Source of the DNA: CAZSAT01 sp964604675
GTDB taxonomy: Bacteria; Myxococcota_A; UBA796; CAJQPC01
NCBI GenBank assembly: GCA_964604675.1
Contig: CAZSAT010000030.1
Span: 1 to 61,218 of the forward strand
Direction of reading: 5' to 3'
DNA length: 61,218 bases
Of this stretch, positions 42,960-51,008 are shown piece after piece. The position numbers and the translations under genes were made by a program. Numbering within the stretch: the stretch's first letter is position 1; every line of letters starts with the position of its first letter. Below the pieces are notes generated by a model. It saw only the letters and a program-made list of their open reading frames with translations, ran no database searches and was not told the DNA's origin.

Positions 42960-44024
42960 TCAGAACACCAGCTGCACCTGGGTGCGCACGCGCAGCAACT
43001 CGGCGTCGGTGCCCGGGATGCCGTAGCTCGCGACCCGGCCCACGTCGGTCTGCCACTTGAGCTTGTGCTGATGAGGGAACCAGCCGAAGCCCACCAGCGC
43101 CTCCACGTCCTGCTCGGTGCTGTTCGTGTCGTCGACCATCGCGGCGCTGAGCACCGGCGCGTACTGATCGGCGATGAGGTAGCTGGCCTGGCCGTACACC
43201 CCCAACAGGTCGGCCTGCTGGTCGCCCCAGGTCTCCCCCGCCTGCGCCATGCTGTAGTACACGCCGCCCGTGACGTGCAGGCCGCTCACCTTCACGCTCG
43301 CGTCCACGCCTTCCCGCACGTACCCGGCGCCCTCGGCGAAGCTCGAGGCCACGTTCGCCCCCACCGCGAGGCGGAGGTCGCCGCCCTCGAGGTCCACGTC
43401 GCTGTAGTGCTTCATGCCGTCGGACGACCACTCGGCTCGGGCCACGACCAGCGGCGCGATGGCGTCGGGCACGTTGGACTGCTTGGCGCTGAGCAGGTCC
43501 CCGGTGCCGGTGGCCGGATCCACCTGCACGTCGCCGCTGAAGGTGCCCTTGTCGCCGCTGCCGTTGAAGGCGCCGGCGGCCCAGGCAAAGCCGTTCTTCT
43601 TGCCGATGCCGTTGTGCAGCTGCAGGCCCACGTCGCGCCCGTTGCCGAAGGCCTTGTCGGTGATGCCGCGGTCCACCTGGCCCTGCTTGCCCGACGAGGT
43701 GAGCTGCTCCCGGCCGAAGGGCTTCTTGAACTGGCCCATGGTCAGCTTGAGCTCACCGTCGGTGCCCAGGGTGATGAGCGCGTCCTTCAGGCTCACCTGC
43801 CCCTTGCCGAAGTCGGCCTGGAGCGAGTAGGTGAAGTCCTCGTCGAAGGCGTGGCCCGAGGCCTTGAGCCGAGCCCGCGGGATGGAGAACGCCGACTCGG
43901 TGCCTGCGTCCTCCGCGGCGGGGAGCTCCACGGCGGCGCGGGCCTGGATGCGGCCGCCGACCTTCAGCTCGTGAGGGACGTCGGCGGCGAGCGCGAAGCT
44001 CGAAAGGGCGAGCACGGTCAGCAT
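42960..44024 (-). CDS. OprP/OprO-like outer-membrane porin
   Basis: This 354-aa protein has a short signal peptide (LTVLALSSFALAA, cleavage near 14) and then an amphipathic beta-barrel: alternating strands such as KVGGRIQARAAVELP and FTYSLQADFGKGQVSLKDALITLG, and GQFKKPFGREQLTSSGKQG, a segment typical of the phosphate-selective porin O/P family. It ends in VQLVF, the aromatic C-terminus needed for BAM insertion. Substrate is not readable; many family members pass anions. GGAGG 4 nt before the ATG fixes the start. A 12-bp palindrome lies 15 nt upstream. Confidence 0.88.
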   Translation of the reverse strand: MLTVLALSSFALAADVPHELKVGGRIQARAAVELPAAEDAGTESAFSIPRARLKASGHAFDEDFTYSLQADFGKGQVSLKDALITLGTDGELKLTMGQFKKPFGREQLTSSGKQGQVDRGITDKAFGNGRDVGLQLHNGIGKKNGFAWAAGAFNGSGDKGTFSGDVQVDPATGTGDLLSAKQSNVPDAIAPLVVARAEWSSDGMKHYSDVDLEGGDLRLAVGANVASSFAEGAGYVREGVDASVKVSGLHVTGGVYYSMAQAGETWGDQQADLLGVYGQASYLIADQYAPVLSAAMVDDTNSTEQDVEALVGFGWFPHQHKLKWQTDVGRVASYGIPGTDAELLRVRTQVQLVF

Positions 44025-44038
44025 GGTGCCTCCTGGGG

Positions 44039-44050
44039 ATGGTCGACCAT
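44039..44050. promoter_or_regulatory. 12-bp palindrome ATGGTCGACCAT upstream of the porin gene
   Basis: ATGGTCGACCAT is a perfect palindrome lying 15 nt before the porin ATG and just upstream of its ribosome site. The place suits an operator that would block expression. No known consensus is matched and chance cannot be excluded. Confidence 0.3.
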
Positions 44051-44122
44051 GACCGCCCTAAGTGGGAGCCAGGTGGTGAGAGCGTGACGGGGCGGCAACA
44101 ATCCGCCGCGCCACCCGCCCGC

Positions 44123-46531
44123 TCACCCGCCGCTGGTCACCGCGCTTCCGAGCAGCTCGTGGAGGTCCCCCGGAGTGACGGCACCGAGCGCACCATGGGT
44201 GGCCGAGCGCTCGTCGAAGGCGGCCGGCTCGCCCTCGGTGGGCCACACCGCCCACAACACCGGGACCGGATCGACCATGTGCGCGCCCGTGGTGGACGAG
44301 GTGGCGTGGTCCGCCGTCACCAGCACACGCAGCGGCTCCGTCTGCCGGCCCAGGAACTGCTGGAGCTGTTCGTCGACCGACTCGACCAGGCGCCGCTTGG
44401 CCTCGGGCTTCTTGTCGTGCGCCGCGATGTCGGTGCCCTTGACGTGCACGATCACGTGCCGCCACGTGCGGAGGAGCGCTTCTGCAGCGGCGAACTTCCG
44501 CGGGAGGTCCGTGTCCAGGTTGGCGGTCATCTGCGGGTGGGTGACGACCTGAAGGCCGGCCAGCCGAGCGAGCCCGAGGGTGGTCCGGCAACCGGCCACC
44601 ACGGCGGTGTCGTGCAGGGAGCTGGTGCTCCCGAAGCGCGCTGAGACCCGGGCGGCACCGCGAGAGAGCAGGCCGGTGATCGGCACCAGGCCCGCCGCCT
44701 GCCGCGACGGCGCGAGGGGGTGGCCACGCAGGTGGGCGGCGGCCTTGGCCAACAACTCCCGGAGCGCCTCCGCCGTCCGCGCGGCCTCGGGGGTGTCGTC
44801 GAGGGGACGCGGCGGCAGGAACACCTGGCGCGGCGCGCGGTCCCCGGGGTCGGAGTTCGACACCGCCGACGAGAGGCCCGCGCCCTGGAGCACGACCGAC
44901 AGTCGGTGCTCGTGCACGTGCCGGATGGAGCCGCGAAGCCCGCCGCGCAGCGGCACGCGCTCGAGCCCGCGCAAGAGCGCCTCGACCCCCTCGCGCGGCC
45001 GGCCGGCGCGTCGGTCGAGCACGGTGCCGTCCGGCGTGATCGTGGCCACGTTGGCTCGGAACACGATGGCGCCCGGCGACAGCGGGACCCCAGCTCCGAG
45101 CGCATCGCAGAGCCCCCGCCCGAGAGGCTCCGCCAGCTCCAGACCGAACAAGGCCGCCATGGCCGACTCGGTGTGCGGCACCCCATCGCGCCCGGGGGCG
45201 GGCGTCAGCAGTCCCTGAGCACCCGAGGCCGCCAGCGCGTCCAGGCACGGCGTGGCGGCGGCCTGGAGCGGCGTGCGTCCGTCCAGGTCGGCGTGGGGCT
45301 CGTCGGGCAGTCCGTCGAGGATGACGGTCAGCGTCCTCGGCTGATCGGAGCGGATCTCGGGCACGTGGCTGGTGGGTGGCACCGCCTCCAGCTCCAGCGC
45401 CTGCGCGAGGAAGTCCAGCGTGCCGAGCACGGTGGTGTCGGCGGCGCCTTCGCCGAGGATCAGGCACTCGGCCTCCTCGGCGGCGGCGAGCAGGCTGTCG
45501 TGGATCCAGCGCACCGACTGGAAGGCGTCGAGGTAGGCCGCCGCCGCGCGCTTCTCGTGGGTGGCGCGGGCCGGGAAGCGCGCGAGGTGGCCGGCCTCGT
45601 GGGGCACGCCGAGCACCAGGCCCGCGAAGTGGGCCGAGTCGCTGTCCGGCAGCAGGTCGTGGAAGGGCGGCACCAGGTGCGTGCCTTCGACGATGGCGTC
45701 GTTGTTCTCGGTCAACAGCCGCCTCACCACGGAGCGCACGCCCACCGCGACCTGGGCGGCCTGCTGCGAGAAGCCCGCCAGCACGCGCTCCCGCGGGTCC
45801 GAGAGCGCGGCACCGCCTTGCAGCACGCCCCGGAAGGAATGGTCGTGCAGCCCGGGCACGAAGCTGGGCGAGACCACGCTGCGCATGGCCTCCCGCACGA
45901 TGTCGCTCGAGATGACGTGCCGCACGCCGAGCCGGAACGCCAGCTCCATCGCGAGGGTGGACTTGCCCGTGCCGGTGGCTCCTCCCAGGAAGATGAGGGC
46001 TGGCTTGCGCCCCTCCTTGTTCTTGAACCAGCGCAGCAGCCGGTAGCGCTCGGCCACGCGCCGCCCGGCCACGCGGAGCAGCTCGCGGGCGAGGCGCCGC
46101 TCGAGCTGCACCTCGTCGAGCTCCTGGCTCGGCTGGGTGGCGATCCAGCCCTCCAGGTCGTCGAGCAGCCGGATGGCCTGCTTCACCGGCACGCCGATGG
46201 CGACCAGGGGCCGAATCAGCACGCCGCGGGAGAAGGGCAGTGGACCGTGCCGTGTGAGCACGGTGGCGTGGCTGGGCGGGTCGTGGGTGACCTCGTCGTC
46301 CAGGTCGACGCCGAGCTCCTCCAGCGCGAGCTGGTGGAGGATCGCCTCGAGCTCGTCGGTTTCGATCTCGTCGCGACCGCCCACCCGGCCGCGGAGCTTG
46401 CGCGCCAGGTCGAAGGCCTGCTCCATCGGGATGCCGTGGTGGAGCAGGCTGGCGGTGATCATGCCGGTCTGGAAGCGGTAGCGTCCGTGCTTGGAGACCA
46501 CGGTCGGGCGCTTCTTGGGGTCGCGGGCCAT
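44123..46531 (-). CDS. Fused 2-phosphoglycerate kinase and archaeal-type phosphoglycerate mutase
   Basis: This 802-aa protein has two halves. Residues 1-150 hold two ATP-cone-like segments (VVSKHGRYRFQTGMITASLL; VLTRHGPLPFSRGVLI). Residues 178-370 form a P-loop kinase with GGATGTGKST at 183-192, ISSDIVREAMR and VEGTHLVPP, as in archaeal 2-phosphoglycerate kinase, which makes 2,3-bisphosphoglycerate from 2-phosphoglycerate. Residues 400-802 match cofactor-independent phosphoglycerate mutase of the archaeal (ApgM) type: LDGLPDEP with Asp406, PLQAAATPCLDALAASGAQG, TESAMAALFG with the likely nucleophile Ser456, VFRANVATI..DRRAGR, HVKGTDIAAHDKKPEAK and TADHAT. Together they would interconvert 3PG/2PG and phosphorylate 2PG. 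The hydrolase gene lies upstream on the same strand, 81 bp away. Enzymatic roles are inferred from motifs. Confidence 0.85.
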   Translation of the reverse strand: MARDPKKRPTVVSKHGRYRFQTGMITASLLHHGIPMEQAFDLARKLRGRVGGRDEIETDELEAILHQLALEELGVDLDDEVTHDPPSHATVLTRHGPLPFSRGVLIRPLVAIGVPVKQAIRLLDDLEGWIATQPSQELDEVQLERRLARELLRVAGRRVAERYRLLRWFKNKEGRKPALIFLGGATGTGKSTLAMELAFRLGVRHVISSDIVREAMRSVVSPSFVPGLHDHSFRGVLQGGAALSDPRERVLAGFSQQAAQVAVGVRSVVRRLLTENNDAIVEGTHLVPPFHDLLPDSDSAHFAGLVLGVPHEAGHLARFPARATHEKRAAAAYLDAFQSVRWIHDSLLAAAEEAECLILGEGAADTTVLGTLDFLAQALELEAVPPTSHVPEIRSDQPRTLTVILDGLPDEPHADLDGRTPLQAAATPCLDALAASGAQGLLTPAPGRDGVPHTESAMAALFGLELAEPLGRGLCDALGAGVPLSPGAIVFRANVATITPDGTVLDRRAGRPREGVEALLRGLERVPLRGGLRGSIRHVHEHRLSVVLQGAGLSSAVSNSDPGDRAPRQVFLPPRPLDDTPEAARTAEALRELLAKAAAHLRGHPLAPSRQAAGLVPITGLLSRGAARVSARFGSTSSLHDTAVVAGCRTTLGLARLAGLQVVTHPQMTANLDTDLPRKFAAAEALLRTWRHVIVHVKGTDIAAHDKKPEAKRRLVESVDEQLQQFLGRQTEPLRVLVTADHATSSTTGAHMVDPVPVLWAVWPTEGEPAAFDERSATHGALGAVTPGDLHELLGSAVTSGG

Positions 46532-46560
46532 GCCTCAGGATGGCACACGCCCGCGCAGAC

Positions 46561-46593
46561 GGTGCTGCTCGTCGAAGCCGAGCCCGCAGCACC
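46561..46593 (-). terminator. Possible hairpin after the alpha/beta hydrolase gene
   Basis: GGTGCTGC (46561-46568) is the exact inverse of GCAGCACC (46586-46593), with a 17-nt loop that can pair further (CTCG/CGAG). It lies just after the stop of the hydrolase gene and before the fused kinase/mutase gene. No T-run follows, so an intrinsic terminator is only possible. Confidence 0.35.
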
Positions 46594-46612
46594 ACCAGCA
46601 CGCTCCGCGACC

Positions 46613-47815
46613 TCAGCCGCCCACGAAGTCCGCCAGCGCCCTGTACACGCCGGCATGCGCTTGGAGCTGGTGGTGGGCCACGCCGGGGAAGTGGCACACC
46701 TCCACGTGCTCGCCGGGCGGACCCGAGGCGCTGTCCACCGTCACGAGCATGTCGCCCAGGATCGAGGCCACGCCGGGCAGCTCGCCGGCCACGAAGAGGT
46801 ACTGCACGTGGGGCACCAGGGGCCCGATGGCGTGGTGTTGCCGGTACTGGAGGTCCTTCACCCCCTGGCTGCGCTGGTCGATGATGCGGCCGATGATGCG
46901 GGTGGCCGGCAGGTCGAGCGCGAGGAAGGCACCGGCTGCGCTCTCGCCGAAGCGCGCGAGCGGAGCGCCGGCGTGAGGGGAGCCGAGACACGCCATGCGT
47001 GCGAGCACCGAAGGCCAGGCGTGGCCCTCGTCCGTGGCGACCGCGGTGGCGGCGCGGGCCACGAGCCCGCCCATGCTGTGGCCCACCAGCACCAGCTCGC
47101 TCAGCGCCACCGGCCACACGTCGACCAGCGCTTCGAGCACCTCGGCCAGGCTCCGGCCGTTGTCGCCCACCGGCAGCCCGGTGTTGTAGCGCAGGTACAG
47201 CGCCGTCACGCCGGCTTCGGCCTCGAGCAGGCCCCCGTAGTGGTGGCCCGCGTCGCCCAGGGTGCGCTCGGCGTCCAGGGTCCACGAGAGCTCGGTGGTG
47301 GAGAGCCCGTGCACGAAGACCACCAGGCGATCCGCAGCGTCGGGCAGCGCCTCGCGCAGCCCGGTCCGGTCCAGCGGCAGCCAGCGATCGCCCCGGCGGA
47401 GCCTCATGCCCAGGTCGAGCCCGTTGCCCGACGCGGCCAGGTGGTCGCCCACGAAGCCGTTCACCACCCCCACGAGCTGGTCGAGGGCCCCGGGCATGGT
47501 CACCAGCTCGTCGGAGCGGAGCGGCACGGTGGGGAGCGCCGGGGGATCCGGGGCGCCCAGGTCCAGCGCCGCGTCGCTCACCAGCTCGACCGTGCGGTTC
47601 ACGGCCCGGATCGAGCTGAGCACGCCGCGGGTGATCGTCCGCCGGAGGGTGTCGACCAGCTGCGCGGGTTCTTCGAGACCCGGCACCGCCGACAGGCCGC
47701 CGATCACCAGGCGAGCGGTGGTCTCGTGGCCTTCGTCGACCAGCCAGGTCGTCGCGTCCACGGCGTCGTGGACGAGGGCTTTGGCCGGACGGAGACGACC
47801 GAGGACGTGGCTCAT
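46613..47815 (-). CDS. Alpha/beta hydrolase (lipase/esterase)
   Basis: This 400-aa protein has an alpha/beta-hydrolase domain from about residue 170: LVVFVHGLSTTELSW (oxyanion region), VLVGHSMGGLVARAA with the nucleophile Ser in GHSMGG, CLGSPHAGAPLA, and a late His in FPGVAHHQLQAH. The pattern resembles PGAP1-like or triacylglycerol lipases. The first 165 residues are helical and hydrophobic-poor, unlike a signal peptide, so it is probably cytoplasmic or membrane-associated. ATG 47815 was chosen because GGAAGG precedes it; the longer frame start at 47845 has no such site. Confidence 0.88.
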   Translation of the reverse strand: MSHVLGRLRPAKALVHDAVDATTWLVDEGHETTARLVIGGLSAVPGLEEPAQLVDTLRRTITRGVLSSIRAVNRTVELVSDAALDLGAPDPPALPTVPLRSDELVTMPGALDQLVGVVNGFVGDHLAASGNGLDLGMRLRRGDRWLPLDRTGLREALPDAADRLVVFVHGLSTTELSWTLDAERTLGDAGHHYGGLLEAEAGVTALYLRYNTGLPVGDNGRSLAEVLEALVDVWPVALSELVLVGHSMGGLVARAATAVATDEGHAWPSVLARMACLGSPHAGAPLARFGESAAGAFLALDLPATRIIGRIIDQRSQGVKDLQYRQHHAIGPLVPHVQYLFVAGELPGVASILGDMLVTVDSASGPPGEHVEVCHFPGVAHHQLQAHAGVYRALADFVGG

Positions 47816-47890
47816 GGACCTTCCTGCACGGGGCCAAGGGTGCACACCATCGCAGCCGCGACCAGGGGCGGTGGTGACGATCGTGCTGCG

Positions 47891-49489
47891 TCAGCCGCGG
47901 TCCCAGCAGATCCACTGCCGCCCCACCCGCCAGCGAGGCGCGCCGAAGGCGTCGCTCAGCGCCTCCCGCGTGCGGGCCCAGCTCTTGGGCGACATCCCCT
48001 TGTCCAGCAACACGATGTAGCGGACCTCGTCCGGCAGGGCGCTGGCGAGGTCGGTCGGCGGCGGCAGCTCGCGCTGCTCGCGTCGATGGTGGGAGAGCCC
48101 GCTGGCCCACGCCAACCACGGGGCGGCGGCGTCGCCGTCGGCGCCGAGCAGGTGGGCCTGGAAGCCGTTGGTCATCAGCGGCTGGCCATGGCGGAGCTGC
48201 CGCTCGAGCATCGCCACCGTCATGGGGTTCACCCCCGTGGCGAGTGGCAGCTCGAGCAGACCGCCGCGGGGGGCCTCGGCGAGCTCCTCGAGGTGAGGGT
48301 GCGGCGGCACGCAGGTCGTGCGGTCGACCGGGAGCGTTCGCGCCTCGGCCGCCGCGCCCAGCACGATCGCCGCGCCCAGGCCTGCACCCCAGCGGCCGCG
48401 GCTCGCGACCAGGCCGGCCGCCACGGCCGCCACCACCGACCACGCGACCAGGAGCCGCGACGGCCAGTGGAACCACCCCAGGAGCGGCAGCTGCTGCAAC
48501 GCGTGGAAGGGGCCCCACGGCTCTCCAGGTGGACCCACCCGCCAGACTCCCGGCCGAGGCCCCAGGGCGAAGAGCAACGCCAAGACCAACACCAGCAGGA
48601 TCCCGCGCCGCAGGGGGCGGTCACGCACCAGCCAAGGCAAGGCGAGCACGCACAGCAGCGCCGCCCACGCTGGCCGCGGCTGACCGGGCCCGAGCCAGCC
48701 GAGCAGGCCCACCGACGCTCCGATCGCCACGTCGAGGGCAAAGGCGCTCTCCACCTCCGCAACGTCGCGGACGGAGAAAGCACGCTGGAGGAACGCGAGC
48801 ACATGGGGGCCAGCGAAGACGAACGAAACCCCCAGGGCGAGTGCCCACCGGCGCCACACCCCCGGCACCCGCGGGCCGCGAAGCGCGAACGGCGCCAACA
48901 ACGCGAGCGCCGCGCCGACCATGAGCGCGTACTCCCACGACACCCACACCACCGCGGCCCATGCGACCCCCGTGGCGAAGGGCACCCAACGCCGCTCGGA
49001 GCGCACGCACCCGAGGGCTCCGGCGAGCGCCAGCGCGACCACGCCCAGGCCGACCTGCTCGGGCCGACCGCCCACGACCTGCTGGCCGAGTCCAGGGTCG
49101 AGCTGCAGCACCAGGCCCGCCACCGTGCCGCCCGGCGCCGACGCGCCGAGCGTGCGCGCCAGGACGTAGCCGCCCACGCCAGCGACGAGCAGGTAGCCAC
49201 AGATCACGAGCGTGTAGGCCTGCTCGACCGCGAGCCCGGCCGCGATGCCGATCCCGCCCAGGTGGACGTCGGCCCAGCCGCCGAGCACCGGGAGCAGGTC
49301 GACGCCCTCGGGCCAGCCCTGCAGCACCGTACGGGTGGCCTCGCCCTGGCTCGCGTTCCAGGCCATCCAGAGGTGACCGACCAGGTCGTAGGAGCGTGCC
49401 CCGAGCGCGCAGCCGCCCGACGACCACCAGGCGGCGGCCGGCACCAGGCACAGCGCCGAAGCGACCGCGATGAGACCGAGGATGCGCAC
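47891..49489 (-). CDS. Polytopic membrane protein, GT-C glycosyltransferase-like
   Basis: This 532-aa protein has about ten TM helices over the first 380 residues and a soluble C-terminal domain of about 140 residues. The first loop has YDLVGHLWMAWNASQGEATRT and a later LGGWADVHLGGIG, resembling the first periplasmic loop of GT-C enzymes (acidic D/H pairs near the membrane). It may transfer a lipid-linked sugar, but no specific family is clear. The start is GTG 49489, with a weak ribosome site. It lies 15 bp after the YxWxPGxW gene on the same strand, suggesting a shared transcript. Confidence 0.7.
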   Translation of the reverse strand: MRILGLIAVASALCLVPAAAWWSSGGCALGARSYDLVGHLWMAWNASQGEATRTVLQGWPEGVDLLPVLGGWADVHLGGIGIAAGLAVEQAYTLVICGYLLVAGVGGYVLARTLGASAPGGTVAGLVLQLDPGLGQQVVGGRPEQVGLGVVALALAGALGCVRSERRWVPFATGVAWAAVVWVSWEYALMVGAALALLAPFALRGPRVPGVWRRWALALGVSFVFAGPHVLAFLQRAFSVRDVAEVESAFALDVAIGASVGLLGWLGPGQPRPAWAALLCVLALPWLVRDRPLRRGILLVLVLALLFALGPRPGVWRVGPPGEPWGPFHALQQLPLLGWFHWPSRLLVAWSVVAAVAAGLVASRGRWGAGLGAAIVLGAAAEARTLPVDRTTCVPPHPHLEELAEAPRGGLLELPLATGVNPMTVAMLERQLRHGQPLMTNGFQAHLLGADGDAAAPWLAWASGLSHHRREQRELPPPTDLASALPDEVRYIVLLDKGMSPKSWARTREALSDAFGAPRWRVGRQWICWDRG

Positions 49490-49504
49490 CGCGAGAGGGT
49501 AGCG

Positions 49505-50908
49505 CTACTCCTCCTCCCCGAACTCCACGGGCAGCGCCAGGGGCAGCGGCTCGCCGTCCTCCCCTTCCGGCTCGACCTCCTCCTCCCAGCCGTCGTCGTA
49601 GCCCTCCTCGGGCTCCCAGGTGTCGAGGTCGGTGGCGCTGTACTCGGCCTCGTCGACCCAGTAGCCCTCCTGCCATTCGTGGCCGTCGAACCACCCGGGA
49701 ATCCAGACCGATCCGGGCTCGGCGACCACCGGCTCCCAGTAGCCACAGAGGTACACACCGTCGGCGTCGAAGGAGCCGTCCACCCACACGAAGCCGTCGC
49801 GCGCGGCCGGTCGCCAGAAGCCCTCGACCCAGATCTCGCCGTCGAAGAAGCCCGGCACCCAGGTGTAGCCCACCGGGGCGGCGTCCTCGGGGTGCCAGTG
49901 GCCGCGGATGTAGGTGGTGTCGGCGTAGTACCCGTCCACCCAGGTCCAGCCGGACCGGGTCTCGAGCCGCCAGTGACCCTCGATGTACACGTCGCCTGCC
50001 CACCAGCCCGCCACGTACGCGTAGTGCGCGCCGCGCACGACGGGCGCAGCCGCCACCGGGCGCCAGTGGCCCGGCACCCACACGCCGGCCTCCCAGTGCC
50101 CGGGCACCCACACCCACCCGGTGCGCGCGGGCGGCGCCCAGGTCACCACCCAGGGCGAGACCACGAAGTCGAAGCTCACCACCACGAACGACGCGTGCCG
50201 GTAGCGGTAGTGCGGATGCACCCACCAGTGGCTGTACCAGGACCGGTACCACCAGAAGCGCGGCGGGCCGTGCGCGGCGTGTGGGTAGTGCCGCACGTGC
50301 CGCCAGGACGGCCGGTTGTAGCGCGCATCCCGCACGCGCCCCGGGTGCTGGTGGTGCGACGAGCGGTGGTACGAGCGCTTCAGCGCGGGCGCGGCCTTCC
50401 GGTCGGCAGGACGCTCGTGCTGCGCCTTCACCACCTGCTTGGGCGCGGCGGGCTTCTTCGAGGCGGTCTGCACCGCGTGCGAGGCCGGCTTCTTCTGGGC
50501 GGCCGTGGGCGTGGCGGGCTTGGACGCGGGCTGCACCGCGGGCTTGCCCCCCGCCGGCTGCCGCGCGGGCTCCGCCGCAGGCTTCGACGCGGGTTGCTGC
50601 GACGGCTGGCTCGACGTCGGCTGCTTGGCCGGCTCTGTGGCGGGCTTGGACGCAGGCTGCTTCGACGGCTGGGTGGAGGGCTTTGGCGACGACGGCGGGG
50701 TGACCTGCGCGGGCTTCGAGGGCGAGGCGCCGCCTGTGCTCGACGACGACTTCGACGACGACTTCGACGTGCTGCGCTCGTCCCTGTCCTTCCGCTTCCT
50801 CTTCTTCTTCTTCTGGCGCGCAGGGGCTTCGCGCACCGCGGGCTCGGGTGGCAGCGGCTCGGACGCGAGGGCTGGGGCCGTAGCGAGGAGGAGGAGGGAG
50901 AAGAGCAT
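49505..50908 (-). CDS. YxWxPGxW-repeat secreted protein
   Basis: This 467-aa protein has a signal peptide (MLFSLLLLATAPALA), then a basic KKKKRKRK patch, then about 130 residues of Lys-Pro-Ala-Ser-Gln low complexity (residues 60-190). A His/Tyr-rich block (PPRFWWYRSWYSHWWVHPHYRY) follows, then about eight aromatic repeats of the YxWxPGxW kind (WVWVPGHWEAGVWVPGHW, YTWVPGFFDGEIWVEGFW). The C-terminus is strongly acidic. YxWxPGxW repeats occur in Gram-negative envelope proteins of unknown function; some affect outer-membrane integrity. The basic start and acidic end suggest electrostatic contact with peptidoglycan or LPS, which is speculation. Confidence 0.85.
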   Translation of the reverse strand: MLFSLLLLATAPALASEPLPPEPAVREAPARQKKKKRKRKDRDERSTSKSSSKSSSSTGGASPSKPAQVTPPSSPKPSTQPSKQPASKPATEPAKQPTSSQPSQQPASKPAAEPARQPAGGKPAVQPASKPATPTAAQKKPASHAVQTASKKPAAPKQVVKAQHERPADRKAAPALKRSYHRSSHHQHPGRVRDARYNRPSWRHVRHYPHAAHGPPRFWWYRSWYSHWWVHPHYRYRHASFVVVSFDFVVSPWVVTWAPPARTGWVWVPGHWEAGVWVPGHWRPVAAAPVVRGAHYAYVAGWWAGDVYIEGHWRLETRSGWTWVDGYYADTTYIRGHWHPEDAAPVGYTWVPGFFDGEIWVEGFWRPAARDGFVWVDGSFDADGVYLCGYWEPVVAEPGSVWIPGWFDGHEWQEGYWVDEAEYSATDLDTWEPEEGYDDGWEEEVEPEGEDGEPLPLALPVEFGEEE

Positions 50909-51008
50909 CAGGAGAGCTTAGCGGCGTCGAGGGCGCCTGTGCTGTCCGACGACACCTCACCGACCCGCGCCCGTCCGCCGCCGCTGCGGCCGATCGTAGA
51001 CTGGGCCC

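Noticed and set aside
44123..46531. Two separate genes for kinase and mutase
   Set aside because: The frame is continuous with no stop, ribosome site or start between residues 370 and 400.
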